This document shows positions 50,801-60,020 of a stretch of DNA of 64,000 bases, piece after piece (positions within the stretch are counted from its first letter, which is position 1; every line of letters begins with the position of its first letter). The position numbers were made by a program, and so were the translations under genes. This stretch comes from Gyrodactylus bullatarudis (Eukaryota > Platyhelminthes > Monogenea > Gyrodactylidea > Gyrodactylidae), in NCBI GenBank assembly GCA_012064415.1, contig SSNU01000101.1, forward strand, positions 118,165 through 182,164, read 5' to 3'. Under the pieces are notes generated by a model. It was not told the DNA's origin and ran no database searches. It worked only from the letters and a program-made list of their open reading frames with translations.

Positions 50801-53800
50801 TTGAGTATATACGAGAAAATGTATTTGGTAAAATTATGTCAATTACAAAAAGTGAGATAGTTTTTGAAGGAAGAAAGGACAGGAGAAACTCTTTGAAACT
50901 TAGATTGGACACATATAGATATACGATTTGAGCATGAAACCAAAAGCTTCTTTCGGCTGGATACGGCTGGGTTCTTCGCCATAAGAATTAAGTCAAATGA
51001 CTTAGTTTATTACTGTTTCGAGAATAGTTGTATTGAATTAGATACATATATGCTGATAATTTGATAAAAAGGTTGAATCCAAAAATTTCCTACTTTTGAA
51101 AAATAACTTGACTAAGAAAATGCAATTTAAAACAAAGCTCTTTCCTTTTTGTTTGAATATATATTATTTGTCGATATTATGAAAAAAATAAATCCAACCA
51201 TTTTATCAATTACCACCATTTGAGCCAACAAATGAGGATTAATTTAGTCTCAAGAGAAGGAAGATTTTCAGGGATGAGCACCGATGTCTTTGATTGTCGA
51301 CTTTATAACTATGCAGCTCAACGTTTGATCAAGTTTCAATGAGGGAGTTTCAGTGAGTATTTCTGTTGATTCTTATGGGATTCGCTTTTGGTTTTATGCT
51401 CAAATCGTATATCTATATGTGTCCAATCTAAGTTTCAAAGAGTTTCTCCTGTCCTTTCTTCCTTCAAAAAACATTTTCCCCTGAAAACAGTGAATTTTCC
51501 CATTTTCACAAAAACTAACTTATTTTCCTATCTACATGTATAGAAATCACTTGCTGCATTCTGATTGGTAGAGATAAATAATACTTAATTAGGGGGGGGG
51601 GGTTATTAGTAATTACTCGTGTTACAATAAAAATAAGATGTTCCAATAAAAATAATTTTTCTGTAATCAAAAGTTAACAAATTTCAGATTAGGTTTTCCA
51701 TTAAAACCAAATTTAAGTATTTTACTCTTTTACCAATTCTCTTGATTCTATGACTGCGAATCTCTTTTTTCAATGCATTATTTGTTATTGGAATCAAAGA
51801 AATTTCAATTGAAATCTTTCTATAGTTAGAGAAGAAGAATAAGAACTGGTTTGATCTGGGTGAAGATTACCAAAATCAACAAGTCAGAGTGAGTCCTTCA
51901 AATTCAGTAGTTTTCCATCTCATTGGAAATTTTGGAAGAAAGATTTTTTCCATCACTGGAATTGTCCTTTATTGCAATTGAAATCTGAAAAATATCCAGT
52001 TAGGTAGATTGCATACTTTTACAATTTCTGAATCAGTGAAAAATGATCTAAAATTAGTTTTATAATAAAATTTATTAAAACTTAGGTCAATATTAGAATT
52101 CTCAGCCATGGTCATCCAAACGTTTTGACAGTGATTGTCTTCACACGCCTTCTTCAGTGGTACGACAAGTTTATCAAAAACAAAATACTATTTATATACT
52201 ATCATGATTTCATCCCTATCAGTTTTGTCCAATCATTAACTTTGTTGACTTTATTATCATAGGTCAGCCGCTTGTATTATTCTATTCTCTCATCAGATTG
52301 GACAAAACTGATAGGGATGAAATCATGATAGTATATAAATAGTATTTTGTTTTTGATAAACTTGTCGTACCACTGAAGAAGGCGTGTGAAGACAATCACT
52401 GTCAAAACGTTTGGATGACCATGGCTGAGAATTCTAATATTGACCTAAGTTTTAATAAATTTTATTATAAAACTAATTTTAGATCATTTTTCACTGATTC
52501 AGAAATTGTAAAAGTATGCAATCTACCTAACGAGAAAGAAAAGATGTATAATAGGCTAGGGTGAAAATTTTAAACCTCATATTAGGACCAACTTTTCTGA
52601 TAGAACTATCAATTCTAAGCATTATTTTGTATTGAAGAATGTGTCGAAAATGCTTCTTCATTATGTCATTTGGTTTTAAAAATCGAGAATTTTTCAAATC
52701 GCCGCTCAATTTTCAATGAATTTTTACTACGCAATCACTAAAACCCGGAATATCTTGGCCATTCAATGGGTTTCTTAATTTTTATCTTCAAAAATAGTAA
52801 TCTTATCATCAAGAGGGGTTTCATGGTTGATTTCGTTGTTTTATCATGTCCGTGGGATATTATGGGAAAAATGGGCAATGGCATAATGGAGAATGATTTT
52901 CACGCTTTAAAAATATGCAAAAAATGATCTGATTACTAGAATTTATCAGAAAAGTAAGTCCTCTCGTGAGTTGTTCGGAGAAAATAAAATTTCACCATAG
53001 CCTAGTGTATACAATAGTGGTTGAATTAATATGTAAAACACTTTCAATATTGTCAATTTTAGGACTAATTTACATGATAAAATTTTCAAACCAGCACCAT
53101 TTGATACATCATAAAATTCTCTATCGAATGATATCTGAATATATTTTTCTACAATTTCAACTTTCCCTACAATAATAAAAATGATATTTTTCATTGATGT
53201 TGAAAACGAAAAAATATTTGAAACACTTTTAATATTCATCATTATAAGGAGTAAATATTAATTGAAATATGTATTTCACCAGGTTTCTTCAGTTTCAATT
53301 CCTGGGTTAAGTCATTAAATTTTTTAGTTAATAATAAATTTCATTGAATTATAAACAGAATGAATATTTGTACTCCAACTGATGAAAGGTTATTACCTTT
53401 ACTGATTATTTAGTAAAGATAATGTTTTGGTGCATCATGTTCATTTCCCAGAAGAAGTCATTATCTTTACTAAAGAAGAAGAAATAGAAAATTGGATCAG
53501 CTTCTTAGATATCAAATTGACAAGAAACCAAGAAGGAAATCTAACAAGAAACATCCACAGAAAAAAGTCGGATACAGGGAAATATCTAAACTACTTAAGC
53601 TTCAGTCCTAAAAGTTAAAAATCAGGACTAATCATGGGTTTAGTGAAAAGAACAAAAAGAATAGTAAGTGAAGGAGAAGTTCTAAATGAGATAAATGAAA
53701 TCCAAAAGAGATTGAAAGACAACGGATATCCAGAAAATTTCATCCGAAAATACTGAATCACGTACACAGTGAAGTTTCAGTTAAGGGTTGGCGAGCAATT

Positions 53801-55453
53801 TATTTGGAAGGAACCTTATCAATAGTCATTTTTGACGGAAAATTGAACTCAGAAAAATATATAAATATACATTTTGACTCACGTCATTTGAACGTTTAAA
53901 AATGATTTCAAAGATGAGATTCTTGTATTTTTACAGCCATGCCATGTAATAAAATTGATAGTTAAATATATAATTACAGTCAATTACACACATGATAACA
54001 CTAGATAGGCATTTATTTCATAAGCGAATGTCATTTATACCTCTCTGCCTCAATGATATTAACCAATGAGGGTGTAGAAAGGTCCAACCAATCATATTCA
54101 AGTTTAAGGTGATGGTAAAATTTGGGATTAAAACCTAATATTTAGCCATTATTTATACTCCAAAATGAACTATATATATTATTTTTACATCATTAGATTT
54201 AATTTTTATCTATTTTGTAATGCAATAAAAATTATTCTCGTATCACTTTCTATAGTGAAGATACTGTATCTCTGTTAGTTGAACTAGTTGTCAAATAAAA
54301 ATAGCCCTGTTAGATATAGGAGAAAATTCTAGGCATCTTTTTATGTTTATAATTGTTTATCAGTAGATTTTATTGAATTATCCGAAAAGGAAAATCATCC
54401 AAGATTTTAAATAAAATCAATAATGATTCAAACACATGCCATATTCAAATCGAAAATAATGACTGGAAAGGAAGACCCCCTCCCCATATAAATGTGAGAG
54501 AAACTAGAATGGCTCATGAAACAAATGCCTATCTCGTGTCATCATGTGTGTAATTGACTGTATTATTGAAATTAGTTCTAATGATTGGTCGGCCCAAATT
54601 CAGACCTAAACCCAATAAAATACCTTGTGGGACTTTTATCTCAAAGAGTTTATGCAAACGGGGAGCAGTTTGAAAATTCCGTAGAACTTTATGTGAAATT
54701 CTAAAGAAGTGCTTATGGTTGACTCAAGATGATGTTAACACATTTATAAGATCAATAGTCAAAAAATAATTTGATATAATTGAATAAAAGGAGAATGTTT
54801 AGGTTGATGAAGAGTGTTTCAAATATTTTTTCGTTTTCAACATCAATGAAAAATATCATTTTTATTATTGTAGGGAAAGTTGAAATTGTAGAAAAATATA
54901 TTCGGATATCATTCGATAGAGAACTTTATGATGTATCAAATGGTGCTGGTTTGAAAATTTTATCATGTAAATTAGTCCTAAAATTGACAATATTGAAAGT
55001 GTTTCACATATTAATTCGATCACTATATTCATAAATTACTTTTTATACTTTTTTCATTTAATAAGAAATAGAAGTTTAAATTACAATTTATGTTGCCAAT
55101 TGAAATGAGTAAGAGTTTGATTTAAATCGGATAGACAGTTGACTGGGTTAGTAAAATCAAGTCACTTGATACCATTCAGATTCAGCAATATTTATAAAAA
55201 GCATGCAAGTTTTTTACTATAAATGAACATTAGAACCTTGATTTACGTGTGGCTATTCCGGATTAAATCTAACTCTTATCCCAAAATTAGATAAGAAATT
55301 TGATTCTTCGTATTCTCTTTTCAGAATTATCGCCTCGATACTGGAAGTAGTGATCCAATTGCAAGGATACCTCACACAGAAGTGGATCTCGATCCGAATG
55401 AACGTTGGCTCATTGATCAGCTGAGATCTATTGATGTCACAAATATTTTTTGA
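38721..55453 (+). CDS. Coiled-coil protein of unknown family, 8 exons, 411 residues
   Basis: Join 38721-38858, 42266-42596, 43108-43226, 43325-43466, 44542-44798, 50267-50323, 51826-51888, 55325-55453. All introns are GT-AG and phases agree throughout. The start ATG opens an acidic N-terminus (MEDDDDDILSDP). Exon 2 is polar, Pro/Arg/Asn-rich and ends RIPVNRKEALTL. Exons 3-7 are strongly predicted coiled coil, for example EAKFNRVKLLEKTVKEQEEI and EERILRENEELRETVSNLSK. The C-terminus is DPNERWLIDQLRSIDVTNIF, then TGA, with AATAAA at 55472. There is no signal peptide or membrane segment, so it is likely cytoplasmic; centrosomal, ciliary or cytoskeletal scaffolds often look like this, but I recognise no family. 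Exon joins are inferred from frame and splice sites only. Confidence 0.8.
39041..39405. mobile_element. piggyBac-like MITE family P2, copy 1
   Basis: 365 bp flanked by TTAA (39037-39040, 39406-39409) with ends CCCTTTCAGGTCC and, reversed, CCCTTTCAGGTTC. In the first intron of the coiled-coil gene. Shares only the CCCTTTC tip with family P1. Confidence 0.85.
39518..39578. repeat. Deleted family P1 MITE fragment
   Basis: Carries the end agccctttcggt joined directly to the interior block cttcaatttaaactttaatt and a short piece of aaactggt; the other half is missing. Confidence 0.6.
42266..42596 (+). CDS. Coiled-coil gene exon 2
   Basis: Acceptor tttattttcag, donor gtaaga inside TTG C. Encodes 110 residues of charged, Pro-rich sequence (PKNTPIKPIRRRDEYPPYAS) ending DPGRWEHALNRIPVNRKEAL. 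Ends in phase 1, matching exon 3. Confidence 0.78.
43108..43226 (+). CDS. Coiled-coil gene exon 3
   Basis: Acceptor ttttcttag, donor gtaaat after TTT AAA. The first two bases complete a Leu codon. Encodes LVKAASELTFYKEKINSLQG and on, coiled coil. Confidence 0.75.
43325..43466 (+). CDS. Coiled-coil gene exon 4
   Basis: Acceptor ttccaacag, donor gtattt; only a 98-bp intron separates it from exon 3. Encodes LSSSFNQQSVELQKMEAKFN and KTVKEQEEIIKKLENHL, an uninterrupted heptad-rich helix. Ends in phase 1. Confidence 0.78.
43860..44073. mobile_element. piggyBac-like MITE family P1, copy 2
   Basis: Same interior as 20006-20220 (for example ttcaatttaaactttaattg and ctatcaaactggtagagtta). The right end is GGCACCGAAAGGG followed by TTAA; the left end has mutated from TTAACCC to TCAATCC. 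Confidence 0.8.
44542..44798 (+). CDS. Coiled-coil gene exon 5
   Basis: Acceptor ttcattattag; the first two bases complete a Glu codon. Encodes MRKPKEKIEERILRENEELR, then a long charged helix ending LDIEKLISRV before gtaaat. Phase 0 at the end. Confidence 0.78.
46019..46596. mobile_element. piggyBac-like MITE family P2, copy 2, with nested insertion
   Basis: TTAA flanks at 46015-46018 and 46597-46600, ends CCCTTTCAGGTC and, reversed, CCCTCTCAGGTCC. Collinear with 39041-39405 except for a 201-bp TA-flanked insert at 46133-46333. Confidence 0.85.
46133..46333. mobile_element. TA-flanked hairpin MITE nested in a P2 MITE
   Basis: TA at 46131-46132 and 46334-46335. Ends pair over about 70 bp (aaacatcttatttttattga and its complement); the interior shares accaatcagaatgcagcaag with the larger element at 50565-51663. 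Confidence 0.8.
48805..49503 (-). CDS. Hypothetical protein, 232 residues, intronless, nested in an intron
   Basis: Single open frame antisense to the coiled-coil gene, with its own AATAAA-type signal just downstream on the minus strand (about 48779-48784). It is acidic, Leu/Glu-rich and has no signal peptide or membrane segment. Residues about 28-63 and 76-106 form an internal repeat: EDLLLMKTPISFTE with ENQADVITTQE, and EDLHLEKTPIDLTV with ENREDVISSHE. A cysteine cluster (CLCRCPCNRKG) follows near residue 125, which could bind metal. The C-terminal half looks helical. I do not recognise a family. It could be a young or retrocopied gene; the internal repeat and length make a chance frame unlikely. 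Confidence 0.6.
   Translation of the reverse strand: MTTKRDLANFKLEYCQEKFKGKSILAEIEKKIEDLLLMKTPISFTENFIWTIENQADVITTQEEVKSEENLEKIDEENEDLHLEKTPIDLTVLAYENREDVISSHELLAGLIDDLNFLDERKTCLCRCPCNRKGESKEFIDYFVKLERILIKGNYFGENFTTRATKLMQQLMTNGLEKKHFDYLEKLLIAPELEKYNLNLNSEVFKLEEDFTNAGDKLAFCNRLFTTTKTCE
49605..49875 (-). repeat. Dispersed tRNA-like (SINE-type) repeat, copy 3
   Basis: Reverse-strand copy of the 5525-5850 repeat. The tail (ctcagatagttctgagaata when reversed) is at low coordinates and the 5' block (caacatttctggaagagaag reversed) near 49820. Lies in an intron of the coiled-coil gene, just upstream of the nested minus-strand gene. Confidence 0.58.
50267..50323 (+). CDS. Coiled-coil gene exon 6
   Basis: A 19-codon exon (RTEERLEKAHERIRQLESQ) between ttttctatag and gtaggt. 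The alternative AG two bases downstream would run into a stop. Follows a 5.5-kb intron with a nested gene. Confidence 0.72.
50565..51663. mobile_element. Large TA-flanked hairpin element with one-armed 135-bp segment
   Basis: TA at 50563-50564 and 51664-51665, ends CAGAAAAATTATTTTTATTG. The arms (50565-50950 and 51393-51663) pair closely, but the left arm has about 135 extra bases (50733-50868). These form part of an open frame (50731-50931) with SSLERKRQQIVEYIRENVFG, of unknown origin. Confidence 0.78.
51826..51888 (+). CDS. Coiled-coil gene exon 7
   Basis: A 21-codon exon (LEKKNKNWFDLGEDYQNQQ and VR) between tttctatag and gtgagt, phase 0 both ends. Confidence 0.72.
51999..52531. mobile_element. 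Near-perfect 533-bp hairpin, arms 236 bp
   Basis: 51999-52234 and 52296-52531 are almost exact reverse complements (outer end GTTAGGTAGATTGCATACTT, inner end cagttttgtccaat), with a 61-bp loop. No target duplication is visible. It sits in the last intron of the coiled-coil gene; no reading frame of note. Confidence 0.9.
52551..53008. mobile_element. MITE with TAGGCTA-type imperfect inverted ends
   Basis: The left end ataggctagggtgaaaat and the right end, reversed, cactaggctatggtgaaat pair over about 60 bp with mismatches. The interior (tttgtcgaaaatgcttc-type blocks) recurs at 19870-20330 and partly at 13790-13880; one end recurs at 25668-25760. Confidence 0.65.
53430..53757 (+). pseudogene. 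Penelope-like RT C-terminal fragment
   Basis: Encodes ENWISFLDIKLTRNQEGNLT, RNIHRKKSDTGKYLNYLSFS, one stop (TAA after SPKS), then KSGLIMGLVKRTKRIV and RLKDNGYPENFI. This matches the SFLDVKLTR, KKTDNGKYLHYASFSP and RLKENDYPNRF region of the PLE at 61550-61850. Truncated at both ends. Confidence 0.85.
53977..54560. mobile_element. TA-flanked CAGT MITE (family C), copy 1
   Basis: 584 bp, TA at 53975-53976 and 54561-54562. Inverted ends of about 45 bp, CAGTCAATTACACACATGAT. The interior ttatacctctctg and ttaaccaatgag blocks match the copy at 62683-63210. Confidence 0.85.
55325..55453 (+). CDS. Coiled-coil gene exon 8 (stop)
   Basis: Acceptor tctcttttcag; encodes NYRLDTGSSDPIARIPHTEV and ends DVTNIF then TGA. 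AATAAA at 55472-55477 is a plausible polyadenylation signal. The 3.4-kb intron before it is packed with nested transposons. Confidence 0.76.
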   Translation, partial: NYRLDTGSSDPIARIPHTEVDLDPNERWLIDQLRSIDVTNIF

Positions 55454-55605
55454 ATCCACTTTCAACCTCTAAATAAAAATAATTTCCTTTATATATTTAT
55501 CGTCTTGTTTGATTTTTTAGCGGCATTTTTTTTTAATAATGAAATAATATAAAAAGAAAAAATTTATTTCAATCACAGTTAGGATTTAATTTAATTAAGT
55601 CTTTT

Positions 55606-56952
55606 TCAATCTTTTCGAGCAGCCACAATCTTTTCAACCATCAGACCTGTAGCTAATCCAAAAACGAAAAATCCGAAAGATATAAAAAGTATACTGATGG
55701 CAATCTTGAAATATCTGAATTTAGGATTGTCACGAGCTGAAGGTTTTGAGTTTACTCCATTATTAATTGCGATGAGGGATAAATCTTCATGTGAGTAACC
55801 TTTCTTCTGGCCAAGCTCTTTTATCTGGGATGTCAATATGAGATAACCAGAACCACAGATTATGTAGATAGCAGCAACTCCGGCCACAAGGCCAATAGCA
55901 TATGAAATATCGGGCGTAAAGAGACCAAAGAAAAGTGAGAGTAAATACCACAACACTGCTGTTATATAGAAGCCGCCATACCTGATGAAGGCATCAAACT
56001 TCTGAGGTGATAATGTGCTTTCCAGAATCGAAATAAATGTTACTCTAGCACAGAAACTTATGGCTGGATAATTTGTTAGAATTTTTATTGCCAGAAGAAC
56101 ATAACAAAAGAGCAGAATCAAGTTTGGTTCATAATTCAGGACGATATTCGGTTTGATAGCCTCCCCGAAGGATAAATATCCAAAGACACCAGTGGATGTA
56201 TTCACAACCAGTAGGAATATCACAGAGCAGGTTATTACAATGGTGTACTTTTTGAAGTTTTCCTTATCCCGCATTGAGTAGTGAGTAGCGACCGTGACAA
56301 CATGGCCGTGATATGTGAACAATACTGCTGGAACTACTTTTAAAATTGAAGAGAAATCGTTTGGAAAATTTTTAATAACCACCGGCTTCAATGGCAGAAC
56401 AAAGTAGCCAATGAAGATGTATAACAGGATGGATATTTGGGCAAAAACACCAATGAAACTTGAATATTTCAAGAAGCTAATATCACGAACTAGAGATAAT
56501 GGAAAAGCAAATACAACAGATACTAGGGATATTGTAAACCTTCTATTGAAATACCAACTCTGCCGGTTGATGGTTGTGTTCATAGCAAAGAAGTCAATAA
56601 CTTTTTCCAATTGATCTCCAACTGCAACAAGTGCGGCGACTGATTCAGCAAATAAAAAAGTAATCGTTGAAATTCTAACCACCCGTTTAGCCCAATGGCC
56701 ACAGCACTTGCCCATGACATCTTCAATGTTGATACCATCACATTTGTTTCTGTAATGACCGAATATCAGGTATGTAACTATTGTAATGATCGCGAAAAAG
56801 ATTGAAACAGAAATTGAAACATATAATCCTCCGGCTTCCTTGTATGCTGACGGCAAATTGAGAATTCCCGTACCTAAAGTTGAGTTGATGATAAGGAATA
56901 TGGCAGTCATCATTGATGAGCCAGGCTTTCTGTCGAAAATAAACTTGAGCAT
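55606..56952 (-). CDS. SLC38-type (SNAT7/8-like) amino-acid transporter, intronless
   Basis: 448 residues, about 11 membrane segments, the usual size and topology of SLC38 carriers (AAAP/APC fold). The first helix carries NSTLGTGILNLPSAYKEAGG, the conserved unwound substrate/Na+-site helix. WYFNRRFTISL and SLVRDISFLKYSSF match SNAT7/8 (WYTDRKFTISL, SIPREIGFQKYASF). The family moves neutral or cationic amino acids, SNAT7 exporting glutamine from lysosomes; the substrate here is not shown. The N-terminus is very short. No introns, unlike neighbours, so a retrocopy origin is possible. AATAAA lies at about 55563-55568 on the minus strand. Convergent with the coiled-coil gene, stops 153 bp apart. 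Confidence 0.92.
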   Translation of the reverse strand: MLKFIFDRKPGSSMMTAIFLIINSTLGTGILNLPSAYKEAGGLYVSISVSIFFAIITIVTYLIFGHYRNKCDGINIEDVMGKCCGHWAKRVVRISTITFLFAESVAALVAVGDQLEKVIDFFAMNTTINRQSWYFNRRFTISLVSVVFAFPLSLVRDISFLKYSSFIGVFAQISILLYIFIGYFVLPLKPVVIKNFPNDFSSILKVVPAVLFTYHGHVVTVATHYSMRDKENFKKYTIVITCSVIFLLVVNTSTGVFGYLSFGEAIKPNIVLNYEPNLILLFCYVLLAIKILTNYPAISFCARVTFISILESTLSPQKFDAFIRYGGFYITAVLWYLLSLFFGLFTPDISYAIGLVAGVAAIYIICGSGYLILTSQIKELGQKKGYSHEDLSLIAINNGVNSKPSARDNPKFRYFKIAISILFISFGFFVFGLATGLMVEKIVAARKD

Positions 56953-58045
56953 TTTATCACCAAAATAGCTATGTAAATCTTATCGTATACTCATATATAA
57001 GTCAGGCTTACTGAAACGATAAAAATTCAATAAAAAATACTCTTTTTTTCAAAATTTTCTTTCATTATTGACAATAAAATTGATAGATCAATGATTAAAG
57101 TGCCAATTTAAATTGCAAAAGAATAATTAATCTTCTCAACCTCGTAAAGTTGTTTCTAATCGAATGAGGACTAGTATATTTAATAGAGCAATCTTTTATT
57201 TGTAATGTGTTTTGTAACTTTATTTAAACAATCTTATAGCTTTTTAGTGACATTTTTGGAGAAAGATAGATGAGGATAAAATTGGCATTTTTTGGCTTTA
57301 AAACTATAGTTATCTTCTAAGCTATAAGAGATATCTACGGCTATTGTTTTACGATGAACAGTTATTTTATTTTTTTTCTAAGACCTCAGCAAATAGGTTT
57401 AAAATATTTGACAACATTGTCAAAAAATCCCCCTTTTTCAAGTAACTATGGTGTGCATCAGTGAAAAGCTATCTTTATGAATTATACATAACTAACTGAT
57501 CCGAACCCGCTACGCAGGGTTATCTAAAATTAGAAGAAATAATTAAAAGGAATCGAGAGTTGGATCATTGTATTACAGAATAGTTTAGTTTATCTATGAG
57601 GAGGAAAATCACACTAAAATTGGGCTAATGAGAAGCAAGCTTACGTGTTAACAAAAACGGAGCCATCTGATTGGTCAGACACTTTTCCGGTTCTGATTGA
57701 AATTACGGCTTAACTAAAGCCAAATCTAAAGATTTTTTTGGCTACGAACATGGTCCGTGGGGTTATCTACCACTGATTAAAATTTCATTATAATCGGTGT
57801 GGTAGTTTAGGCGTCTATAGGCTCACAAAATCGACTTTTATTTTCTAATTATATAGATTTTGTAGCTTAATAAATTTCCTTTCTAATGAGAGGTAAACTA
57901 AGTGTTTTAGGTATCTTTCAGTTAAAATTATCACTTGAGAAAGTTGTGTTTCACTGGTGGAACAATACGACACACAACCCTTAATTAATGATCATTTTAA
58001 AAACTATGTTTTTTGATCTAAGAGTATTATTTTACCAAAATATTC
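56953..58045. other. Region upstream of the transporter gene; degenerate repeat
   Basis: The presumed promoter region of the SLC38 gene comes first. 57480-57860 looks like a widespread animal repeat type: ccgaacccgctacgcagggt near its start, and aaaatttcattataatcggt, then gcgtctatagg and aaaatcgactttta at the end, as in many Helitron or LINE 3' ends. No coding frame. Confidence 0.4.
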
Positions 58046-58690
58046 TTATAAAAATCTACTTACAAGTAAACAGAATAAAAATATGGATATAAATATTGGA
58101 AATCGTTGAATATATAGGAAATTTAACGACTCGTCATTTTCATCTTCCTTTGTGAAACCAATTTTTGGGTCCATTGCATTCAAATTGGAAAGAATCTCAT
58201 CAACATCGTTACTACCATCAAGGAGCAAAAACGTATCGTCAATATAACATGCATACCAGCGATTAGACTGTTCATCTTACGGGATTCAAGAGAGGCAAAA
58301 AACAAGTCAGCAAGCAAAGGGCCAATTGGAATTCCCATTGCGACACCATCTATTTGTTTGAAATAGCATCCACCAAATCGAAAATCAATATTTCTCACCG
58401 TCATCATGATAAGTTCCGAGACTGAAGGGATACTGCAAATAGACGGAAATTCATTAAGTTTCTCATCAATAAACTTAACGGTTTCACCTTGCGGGACATT
58501 AGTAAACAGGGATATAGCATCGAATGAAACCATTTTGGACGATTCAAAATTGATCTCCCGGAGCTTGTATACGAATTCCATCGAATTCTTGACAGAGTGT
58601 TAGCATATTTCGTTTCGTATTGGTCTATATTGCAAACCTTTTGATAAATCCTTATGTACCTTGGGGAGTAGGTACAATCAGCCAATTTCA
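58046..58690 (-). pseudogene. Penelope-like reverse-transcriptase fragment
   Basis: Minus strand, reading LLPKVHKDLSKGLQYRPIRN, one in-frame stop, ISLFTNVPQGETVKF, GVAMGIPIGPLLADLFFASL, then a frameshift near 58250 into WYACYIDDTFLLLDGS with the catalytic YIDD. Truncated at both ends. A different PLE copy from the plus-strand one beside it. Confidence 0.88.
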
Positions 58691-58853
58691 TTTGATGTTA
58701 GTCTTATTTCTCTAGCCGTCGTCTCATAGATTTGGCCTGCCAAAAGCCATCCCCACCATATCACAAAAATTTTCTTTACTAAATCTGGTGAATGATTTAA
58801 CCTATCAGAGGATCCCAATTCTGTTTATAATTTTGTATAAATATCAAGCCGGT

Positions 58854-58908
58854 GTAAGAGTCTGATGAGAACCGGTGAAATAAAAGCTTTATTACTAATT
58901 ATTCACTT
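58854..58908 (+). ncRNA. Hammerhead ribozyme-like motif at a PLE 5' end
   Basis: Reads GTAAGAGT, CTGATGA, GAACCGGT, GAAA, a stem III hairpin (ATAAA, AGC, TTTAT), the site base T and ACTAATTA. AGT/ACT can close stem I and AAG/CTT can extend it after an internal loop. The catalytic core CTGANGA...GAAA and UH site are complete; stem II is very short and is the doubtful part. It lies 18 bases before the PLE ORF, where PLEs are known to carry type I hammerheads in their pseudo-LTR. Confidence 0.72.
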
Positions 58909-58925
58909 GTCTTTCAATCCTCATA

Positions 58926-59759
58926 ATGAATTTTTCATTAAAATCAGAATCTAATATATTTGAAGAAGTTCGGCAATATTCCCCACGAAATAATAATCTC
59001 CCGATTTCTTCTCTTCCCTATAACAAGTACTTACGCATTACAAATAAACTATCAGAACAACTTGCAAAACTGGAATTTTGTTCTCAGTGTTTGGAATTAG
59101 AAAAGTTTAATAGTTTCATTTGGACAAAAGTCGAAAATTCTCGTCTTACCATGACAATAGAAAACGCCTCGGAACTCGTCAGGAAATGGATTGTCGAGAT
59201 TGAACTTCAAGTAGAAGATTTGCGTTTCCAACAGGCATCAGCCCACAATGCCATGAGTCCCATTCCCGATAAAGCTTTTAACTGTGATCAATGGAATTGT
59301 TTCAAAAAAGCATGAGAGAAAGAAAACTCAATTTTTCAAATCCGTTTTAGAACATAAAGATGATGCAATTTTTCCAAAATTTGATTCAACTGTTTTTAAT
59401 TTTACAGATAACCCCCTTTCTTCACATGCAAAACAAGTATTAAGTCTTGGACCTAAATTCTGTATTCCTAACAAAATCAGGTTTCAAGTTGAAACAGATA
59501 TTGGGTTTGAAACATTCTTAGACCATACAAATCGCATTATCGCTATCTTGGAAGACGCTAGAAACCGTTTCAATACTGTAACAAATGATGCTTGGCAACA
59601 ATTCAAACAGAAGAAGATCGAATTTCCATACTAGACAAAAGCTCATTTTGACGCCTTAAATGACCTGAGAAAGGATCCGGACATCTTACTATGCCATTTG
59701 GATAAAAGGACAGGTATTGCAGTAGTTTCAAAGAGTGACTACAGTGAATACTTTCAGAT
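58926..59759 (+). pseudogene. Penelope-like element ORF, N-terminal part
   Basis: Starts MNFSLKSESNIFEEVRQYSP right after the hammerhead motif. A one-base A-run shift near 59309 moves the frame. NPLSSHAKQVLSLGPKFCIP and LLCHLDKRTGIAVVSKSDYS are typical of the PLE region before the RT domain. A TAG stop lies at 59632-59634. The frame is cut at 59759 by repeat R, after a 9-bp CTTTCAGAT that recurs at 60746-60754. Confidence 0.8.
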
Positions 59760-60020
59760 ATTGGCGATGATATGATTCACGTAATTTATCAAAAACGTCC
59801 GAAAATCCGCTTAGAATCATATTTGTAGGTATATAAGAATAGGTAGTTTTATTCACTGAATGTACATTTCTTTATGGTTTATCAGTAGTGACACATAAAT
59901 AATGATAAAAGTTAAGAATTTATTGAAAATAATATTTTACAAATTTTGAAAGAAATATAGTAAAAGTTGAAAAATATAAGAATATAATGTGAGCTGAAAA
60001 AACACCAAAACTCTTCAATA

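Larger units (their letters stand above)
53011..55027 (+). mobile_element. Tc1-like family B element, dead, with nested insertions
   Basis: Long inverted repeats (about 53011-53235 and 54805-55027; end atagtggttgaattaatatg, inner tttgaaacact) are near identical and carry outer and inner motif copies (IR/DR style). 54585-54775 encodes decayed transposase around the PDLNPIE box and QRVYANGEQF, with frameshifts. A PLE fragment (53430-53757) and a MITE (53977-54560) lie between. Confidence 0.75.

Noticed and set aside
50731..50931. Possible extra exon of the coiled-coil gene (acceptor ttttcag at about 50725)
   Set aside because: Candidate donor gives phase 1 while the next exon needs phase 0, and the segment is inside a transposon arm.
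52320..52420. Hammerhead-like ctgaagaaggcgtg in the 533-bp hairpin
   Set aside because: The GAAA box is AAAA, stem II does not close properly, and the perfect inverted arm would compete with any ribozyme fold.
52946..55034. Two similar open frames (52946-53242 minus, 54780-55034 plus) that look like a duplicated gene
   Set aside because: Both lie within the long inverted terminal repeats of a Tc1-like element; similarity is due to the repeats, not coding.
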